This document shows, one piece after another, positions 59,344-64,000 of a stretch of DNA of 64,000 nucleotides; position 1 is the stretch's first letter; every line of letters starts with the position of its first letter. The stretch is taken from NCBI RefSeq assembly GCF_029626145.1, contig NZ_JARUBJ010000002.1:3693501-3757500 (forward strand), read 5' to 3'. This DNA is from Micromonospora sp. WMMD961 (lineage in GTDB: Bacteria > Actinomycetota > Actinomycetes > Mycobacteriales > Micromonosporaceae). The translations under genes and the position numbers were made by a program. Under the pieces are notes generated by a model that saw nothing but the letters and a program-made list of their open reading frames with translations, was not told where the DNA came from and searched no databases.

Positions 59344-62229
59344 TCAGGAGTACGGAAGCCGCAGCACCGACTGGTTGCCGAGGCCGATGGTGCTGGGGTT
59401 GTTGCCGATAGCCGACCACACCTCCACCCGGACCCTGCCGTTGCTCAACGCGCCCAGCGTGCCGGTGGCCGACGCCAGGCCGGCGCTCTGGGTGTAGTGC
59501 TCGTAGCCCGGGACGGGGTCGGTGGCGAAGTAGCGCCACGTCTCCACCCGGTCCCAACTGCCGTTGCCGGTGAGGTCGTAGGACACCCGCACCTGCACGC
59601 CGTTGCCGACCGCCGTCCCCGCGTCCACGAACAGGTCGAACGCCGTCTGCCCACCGGAGTAGGCGAGGTTGAGGCCGGTCGCCGTGAAGACCTGCGCGTT
59701 GGTGGGCGTACCGTCGTGGTTTCCGTTGGCCGCCGCGACGGTCGTCGTGGCCGCGCTACCGGCGGCGCCCAACCCGCCCCCGGGCAGCAGGTACCGCGTC
59801 GGACCGCCGGTGGACGGCGGCGGGGTCGTCGTCGGCGGCGGGGTGGTCGTCGGTGGGGGATCCGTCGGCGTCGTCGGGGGTACGCCGCCAGCCGCGTTAC
59901 CGCCACTCCAGGTGTACGCCCCGGTGGTAGCTGTCTTACCGGCGCCCACGCTCAGTGTGGTGCCGTTGGAGAACGTCACGGTGATCGGGCTGGCGGTCGG
60001 GTTCGACGCCACGTAGGTGCGGGCGCCGTTGCGGGAGAAGACCGCCGACAGCGGATGGTTGCCGGTCACCGTCGTGTCGACGGTGCCCAGCGCTGCGAGG
60101 TTGCGGATCCAGTGGAAGGTGTGCGCCCGGCTCTCGCCCTCCTCCGGCGTGTAGCCGGGGTTCGCGCGGAGGTTCGCCAGCGCCGCGTCGGGGTCACCGA
60201 GGGCCTGGAACTGCCAGAGGATGTCCTGCCACACCGTCGGTTGTCCGCCGTTGTTGCGGACCAGTTCGGCGTAGTTGGTCCGCACGTACGCCGGGTTGTT
60301 GCCCAGGTACAGGTGCCCGCCGGTGACCGGCAGCAGGTTGATGCCCTGGATCATCTCCGGTTCGGCGCTGAACCAGGTGGCGTACGCGCCGCCGCTACCC
60401 CAGACCATGCCGACGGTAGAGTGCCCGAAGGCGGCGGGGAAGTTCTGGTCGCTGACGTCGAACCAGTATTCCTGGATCGCTGCGGCCTGGGTGGTGTAGA
60501 GGAAGACGCCGGCGTCGCGGACGGCGGTGTCGCCCGTCGTCTGGCCCCACTGGATCAGGGCGTTGGCGAAGTTCATCCCCTCCGACGAGGACTCCTGGTT
60601 GTTGCCCGAGCCGAACGAGCCGTGTCCGGACGCCCAGTCGTGGCCCGCGTAGATGTCGAAGTCCCGCAGGTACGGGAAACGGGTGTCGTCGCGGCGGTAG
60701 TTGTTGGCGTCGCGGATCAGCAGGTCCACCATGCCGCCGTAACGGCTGCTGGCGGCCCACGCCGGGTCGAACTTCGCGAGGGTCGCCGCAGCGGCGATGA
60801 AGTAGCCGTAGTGGAAGTGGTGGTCGTTGAGTTCCTGGTCGGAGCCGTACGACGCGGGGTAGCCGATCAGGGTGCCCCAGTTGTTGTCGTAGTAGAAGAC
60901 CCGGCTGGTCTTGCCGCTGGACGCGGTGAACCAGTCGGTGAGCGTGCTGCGGATCGCGTTCAGCGCGCTGTCGCGCGTCGCGGTGTCGTTGACCTGGTCG
61001 GCGATCTCGGCGATCCGGGCGGCCCGACCGAGTCCCTTGCCGGTCCAGTAGGTGTCGTTGCCGCGTTGGTCCATCGGGTTGCCGCGGACGGCCGCCAGTT
61101 GGCTGGTGAGCGTCGCCAGGTCACTGCCGCTGCCGTCGCCGACGGCCGGCAGCTCCGGCAGGACGCCCTGGAACTTCATCGCGGTGCGGAACTGGTTGAC
61201 GCCGGTCAGCACCTTCATCCGGCCGCGCGCCGACGGGTAGGTCGGGGTGATCGCGGTGGACCCGCTGAGCGACTTCCACTGGTGCGGGTAGAGGCTGACC
61301 ACCGTCTGCGTGGCGGTGCCCTCCCGGGGAGTGGTGGTGAACGCGTACGTGGTGGTGAGCCCACTTGTCGCCGGGTTGTACGAGTACGAGACCTGGGTGC
61401 CGGTCACGTGGGCGTGCGCGTACTGACCGTAGGTCGCGGCCAGGCTGGCGCGCTCCGATGCGCTCGACGTCGGCGGTAGGAGGGCGATGGAGAAGTAACC
61501 CCGACCGGCCAACGTGGAGGTGATCCGGCCGGACGCGACGGTCCAGCTCGCGCCGCTCGGGGCGTACCCGACGTAGTCGTGGCCGTTGACCCGGAAGCCG
61601 ATGGTGGCGCCGCTGTTGGACCAGACGTCCGGGGTACCGGCGGTGCCGATCGACGCGTTGCCGCCGGTGGCCTGGAAGTACGCGAAGGGCAGGCCGTGAC
61701 CGATGGTGGCGCGCAGGGTGCGGGTGCCGTCGCTCCAGTGCGGGCTGACCGTCCAGTCCGTCCAGCCGTCCACCTTGACCTGGGGTGCGGCGAGGCCGGC
61801 GACGCCGACCCGGATGTCCTGCACGTACGGGTAGTGGAACTCCCCGACGCCGGTCGCGGTGCCGCTGATGGCGGCTGTGGAGTTCGCGGAGAACCCCAGC
61901 CCGTCGGTGAACGTGTCGTACGAGATCGGGTGGGCGTGCAGGGGCTCGCTGAAGGAGCAGTCGGTGCGCTTCCACAGCAGCGAGGACCACCAGTCGTTGG
62001 TGGGTATCGGGCCGGTGGGCGCGTTGGCGGTGGCGAACTGACGGGGGTTGCTGGACATCGCGCCGCACCCGCTCGGGAGCGGGCCGACCGGGGTGGTGGT
62101 GTAGCTGCCGGCGCCGACGGGTGCGGCCTCGGCCGCGCGGGTGACGGGGATCGCGAGGCCGCCGACGACCAGGGCCAGCGCGGTGGCGGCGGCCAGGGCC
62201 CATCGGCGGTGGGGGACGGGAGGTTTCAT
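59344..62229 (-). CDS. GH81 endo-1,3-beta-glucanase with CBM56-like module
   Basis: This 961-aa secreted enzyme has a signal peptide (about residues 1-35) and a long GH81 domain. The likely catalytic residues lie in SDQELNDHHFHYGYF and GNNQESSSEGMNFANAL. A Pro/Thr linker precedes a C-terminal beta-sandwich (RYLLPGGGLG to QSVLRLPYS) like CBM56. It degrades fungal or algal beta-1,3-glucan. The ATG at 62229 has GGAGGC upstream. Confidence 0.9.
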   Translation of the reverse strand: MKPPVPHRRWALAAATALALVVGGLAIPVTRAAEAAPVGAGSYTTTPVGPLPSGCGAMSSNPRQFATANAPTGPIPTNDWWSSLLWKRTDCSFSEPLHAHPISYDTFTDGLGFSANSTAAISGTATGVGEFHYPYVQDIRVGVAGLAAPQVKVDGWTDWTVSPHWSDGTRTLRATIGHGLPFAYFQATGGNASIGTAGTPDVWSNSGATIGFRVNGHDYVGYAPSGASWTVASGRITSTLAGRGYFSIALLPPTSSASERASLAATYGQYAHAHVTGTQVSYSYNPATSGLTTTYAFTTTPREGTATQTVVSLYPHQWKSLSGSTAITPTYPSARGRMKVLTGVNQFRTAMKFQGVLPELPAVGDGSGSDLATLTSQLAAVRGNPMDQRGNDTYWTGKGLGRAARIAEIADQVNDTATRDSALNAIRSTLTDWFTASSGKTSRVFYYDNNWGTLIGYPASYGSDQELNDHHFHYGYFIAAAATLAKFDPAWAASSRYGGMVDLLIRDANNYRRDDTRFPYLRDFDIYAGHDWASGHGSFGSGNNQESSSEGMNFANALIQWGQTTGDTAVRDAGVFLYTTQAAAIQEYWFDVSDQNFPAAFGHSTVGMVWGSGGAYATWFSAEPEMIQGINLLPVTGGHLYLGNNPAYVRTNYAELVRNNGGQPTVWQDILWQFQALGDPDAALANLRANPGYTPEEGESRAHTFHWIRNLAALGTVDTTVTGNHPLSAVFSRNGARTYVASNPTASPITVTFSNGTTLSVGAGKTATTGAYTWSGGNAAGGVPPTTPTDPPPTTTPPPTTTPPPSTGGPTRYLLPGGGLGAAGSAATTTVAAANGNHDGTPTNAQVFTATGLNLAYSGGQTAFDLFVDAGTAVGNGVQVRVSYDLTGNGSWDRVETWRYFATDPVPGYEHYTQSAGLASATGTLGALSNGRVRVEVWSAIGNNPSTIGLGNQSVLRLPYS

Positions 62230-62307
62230 GGTGCCTCCATCGCGCGCCGGGTGTGGCCGTTTCCGGGTCCGACGCGGTGCGTCTGAATTGGGGGGAAGGT
62301 CGGGTGA

Positions 62308-62319
62308 GAGAGCGCTCTC
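62308..62319. promoter_or_regulatory. Palindromic operator of GH81
   Basis: GAGAGCGCTCTC is a perfect 12-bp palindrome. On the minus strand it reads TGAGAGCGCTCTCT, like CebR/CelR-type LacI sites, and it overlaps the predicted start point of the GH81 promoter. Confidence 0.6.
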
Positions 62320-62749
62320 ACGGCCACGGTAGTGGAGCACCGAGATTCCCGTCAATGTGTCCGTCCGGTTGCGTGTGGATGTCGTCAGGCGTCGGCGCCC
62401 TGGATGCCGCCTCGGGCACGCGCATCCGCCACGCGTCCGTCACCAGCTCACCCAGGCGCTCCAGGTCGATCTGGGCCAGGCGCAGCAGCACCAGGGGCAA
62501 CCCGTCGTACCCGGGGGTGGTGAAGAAGACGTCCGGCTCACCGAGCAGGAGCGCCTGCTTCTCCGCCTCGTCCCCGACGTACAGCACCGCGATGTCGAGT
62601 CGGATCACCCGCGGCCTGCCCGGTACGCGCTCCGGATAGGACCAGACGAAGCCCTTGTCGGCCACCCGGAAGTCGAACCCGTCGCTGGGGTTCTCCACCG
62701 TGTGCGGCAGGGCCAACGCCACCCGGCGTACGTCCTCCGCGTCAACCAC
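62318..62749 (-). CDS. MmcQ/YjbR family protein
   Basis: This 143-aa protein begins with the MmcQ-type VDAEDVRRVALALPHTVE and has VGDEAEKQALLLGEPDVFFTTPGYDGLPLVLLRLAQID. The family is annotated as DNA-binding, but its role is poorly known. The GTG start at 62749 has GGTTGA-type weak context. The C-terminal 30 residues look disordered, and the GH81 promoter lies within them. Confidence 0.8.
   Translation of the reverse strand: MVDAEDVRRVALALPHTVENPSDGFDFRVADKGFVWSYPERVPGRPRVIRLDIAVLYVGDEAEKQALLLGEPDVFFTTPGYDGLPLVLLRLAQIDLERLGELVTDAWRMRVPEAASRAPTPDDIHTQPDGHIDGNLGAPLPWP
62326..62355 (-). promoter_or_regulatory. GH81 promoter
   Basis: Minus strand TTGACG (62350-62355), 18-bp spacer, TACCGT (62326-62331). 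The promoter lies within the last codons of the MmcQ/YjbR gene. Confidence 0.6.
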
Positions 62750-62789
62750 CGGGCCCCCTCACGCCGCGCGCCGACCGCATGCGCCGAGA

Positions 62790-63485
62790 CTACGCGTCGG
62801 ACAGCTCGACGTGGGTCGCGCCGACGATGGCCCGGTTGCCGTTCTCCTGCACGTAGCCGACGACTGCGGCACTGCGCACATCCAGGTCGGGTGGTGTCAC
62901 CAAATCCAGCCGTCCCCGCTCGACGCCCAGGCTCGCCGACGCGAAGGCGCGCACGACGTTGTCCTGCCGCAGCGTCCGCCCGGCGTTCTCACCCCGGGCG
63001 ATCTCACTGTCCAGCCCCCGCTGCACGATCGCCACGTTCACCACCGTGTTGGCCGGCGGCCGCTCGGCCTGGTAGTCCAGCACCACCCGCTGCCCGTCCC
63101 ACTCGGCCACGGACACCGTGAGGGAGGCGGCGGCCGGTGACGCCAGGGCGGACGCGATCGCGCCGGAGGCCTGTCGACGATCGGATCCGACGAACTCGAC
63201 GGTGCCGTTGACGACCATCTGCGGGGTGTACAGACCCCGGGTGCCCAGGGCGCGGGCGTACGCCTCCTGCCGCGCGGTGTACGCCGCGTCGGCGAACTGG
63301 TCGGGCCACCCCAGATCGTCCCAGTAGTCGACGTGGAAACCGAGGCCGAAGACGGCCTGACCGCGTTCCCGGGCGTCGCGATCGATCTCGGTCAGCAACT
63401 CCTCCGCCGGAGGGCAACTGTTGCAGCCCTGCGAGGTGAACATCTCCACGACGGCGAAGCCGCCGTCCGTCGATGGGGTCGTCAT
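62790..63485 (-). CDS. DUF1223 thioredoxin-like protein
   Basis: This 231-aa protein has a thioredoxin-like N-terminus with CNSCPPAEELL (a CxxC motif), FHVDYWDDLGWPDQFADAAYTARQEAYA and TPQMVVNGTVEFVGSD, typical of DUF1223. No signal peptide is visible. The ATG at 63485 has GGAGGAG upstream. A redox function is likely; the partner is unknown. Confidence 0.82.
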   Translation of the reverse strand: MTTPSTDGGFAVVEMFTSQGCNSCPPAEELLTEIDRDARERGQAVFGLGFHVDYWDDLGWPDQFADAAYTARQEAYARALGTRGLYTPQMVVNGTVEFVGSDRRQASGAIASALASPAAASLTVSVAEWDGQRVVLDYQAERPPANTVVNVAIVQRGLDSEIARGENAGRTLRQDNVVRAFASASLGVERGRLDLVTPPDLDVRSAAVVGYVQENGNRAIVGATHVELSDA

Positions 63486-63614
63486 GGTGGGTGTCTCCTC
63501 CCACGTGCGGCCGGGGGCGTTGCTCTTCCCGTTCCGGCCGCGACAATGCGCGCGGGGTCGCCTCCCCGCCGGCCTCCGGGCGGACACGGGCCACCCGGGT
63601 GGTTGGATGGTCAG

Positions 63615-63917
63615 GTGCAGTTCACCGTGACAGACGTGCCGGAGCGGGAGCGTTTCGAGGCGCGCGACGAGACGGGCGCGGTCGCCGGGTTCGTCACCTA
63701 CCAGCTGACCGGCTCGATCATCGCCTACACCCACACCGAGGTCGATCCGGCGTTCGAGGGCAGAGGCGTCGGGTCGACGCTGGCACGCGCGGTCATGGAC
63801 GACGCGCGCGCCAAGGGGCGGACCGTCGTGCCGATCTGTCCGTTCCTCGCCGACTGGTTGGTCAAACACCCGGAGTACGAGAGCATCGTGGTCCGGTCGA
63901 CCCGCAAGATCAAGTAG
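63615..63917 (+). CDS. GNAT-family N-acetyltransferase (YjdJ-type)
   Basis: This 100-aa minimal GNAT has TEVDPAFEGRGVGSTLARAVMDDARAKG, the acetyl-CoA-binding loop, and VVPICPFLADWLVKHPEY at the C-terminus, typical of YjdJ-like proteins. The GTG at 63615 gives the usual length. The substrate is unknown. Confidence 0.88.
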   Translation: MQFTVTDVPERERFEARDETGAVAGFVTYQLTGSIIAYTHTEVDPAFEGRGVGSTLARAVMDDARAKGRTVVPICPFLADWLVKHPEYESIVVRSTRKIK

Positions 63918-63934
63918 GACGTGCGGGTCGGCGG

Positions 63935-64000
63935 TCAGGCGTCGGCGCGGGAGGCGAGGGCATCGACCAGGCGACGGGCGGAGCCGGCCAGGTTCCACCG
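63935..64000 (-). CDS. C-terminal fragment of an unknown gene
   Basis: The last 21 codons (RWNLAGSARRLVDALASRAD...) and a TGA stop run off the right edge. The stop faces the GNAT gene. It is too short to assign a family. Confidence 0.4.
   Translation of the reverse strand, partial: RWNLAGSARRLVDALASRADA

Noticed and set aside
59299..61479. 726-codon plus-strand ORF opposite GH81
   Set aside because: Gly/Arg/Val-rich shadow; GH81 catalytic motifs are on the minus strand.
1..64000. tRNA, rRNA and CRISPR arrays
   Set aside because: Read for cloverleaf-like and regularly spaced repeats; none seen.

Overview
The window is high-GC actinobacterial chromosome. The Pup-proteasome genes, the pafABC-tatAC-helY order, frequent GTG/TTG starts, start codons placed 6-9 nt after TANNNT -10 boxes, and secreted multi-domain glycosidases together suggest a Micromonosporaceae member (Micromonospora/Salinispora-like). 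The taxonomic call is inference from gene content and style. I saw no tRNA, rRNA or CRISPR.

Region 1 (1-11 kb) is the Pup-proteasome core: the end of a CBS-containing site-2 protease, trmI, a 190-aa unknown, a small ferredoxin, the proteasomal ATPase arc, a polytopic membrane protein, dop, pup, an HNH/endonuclease VII gene wedged between pup and prcB, then prcB and prcA. Region 2 (11-18 kb) holds cell-surface sugar genes: a tightly overlapping six-gene minus-strand operon (rfbB, rfbD, DUF2304, two GT2 glycosyltransferases, a flippase) and divergent rfbA-rfbC, which together make dTDP-L-rhamnose. Region 3 (18-34 kb) resumes the proteasome/Tat neighbourhood: pafA, DUF3866, a CDF transporter, pafB, pafC, tatA, tatC, a lipid kinase, then an accessory patch (EamA, MFS, VapBC-like pair, HAD) and helY. 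A MHYT membrane sensor follows.

Region 4 (35-50.6 kb) is a sugar-catabolic locus. A FadR/GntR regulator is divergent from a secreted beta-helix protein, a sugar ABC importer without its ATPase, a 644-aa unknown, an RraA-like protein, an L-fuconolactonase-like amidohydrolase, an aldo/keto reductase, a fumarylacetoacetase-family hydrolase and an SDR. LutABC follows directly. The set reads as oxidative (non-phosphorylated) breakdown of L-fucose, or a similar 6-deoxysugar, to pyruvate plus L-lactate, with LutABC oxidising the lactate. No classical enolase-superfamily dehydratase is present, so that step is unassigned.

Region 5 (50.5-62.3 kb) is a secreted polysaccharide-degradation locus: an EEP-family protein, a beta-propeller protein, GH127 with a ricin-type module, GH43 with CBM6 and CBM4/9-like modules, GH10 xylanase with CBM2, and GH81 beta-1,3-glucanase with a CBM56-like module. 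Three near-identical 14-bp LacI-type palindromes mark the GH127, GH43 and GH10 upstream regions. A different GAGAGCGCTCTC palindrome sits at the predicted start point of GH81. The last 1.7 kb carries housekeeping-type small genes (MmcQ/YjbR, DUF1223, GNAT) and the tail of an unknown gene.
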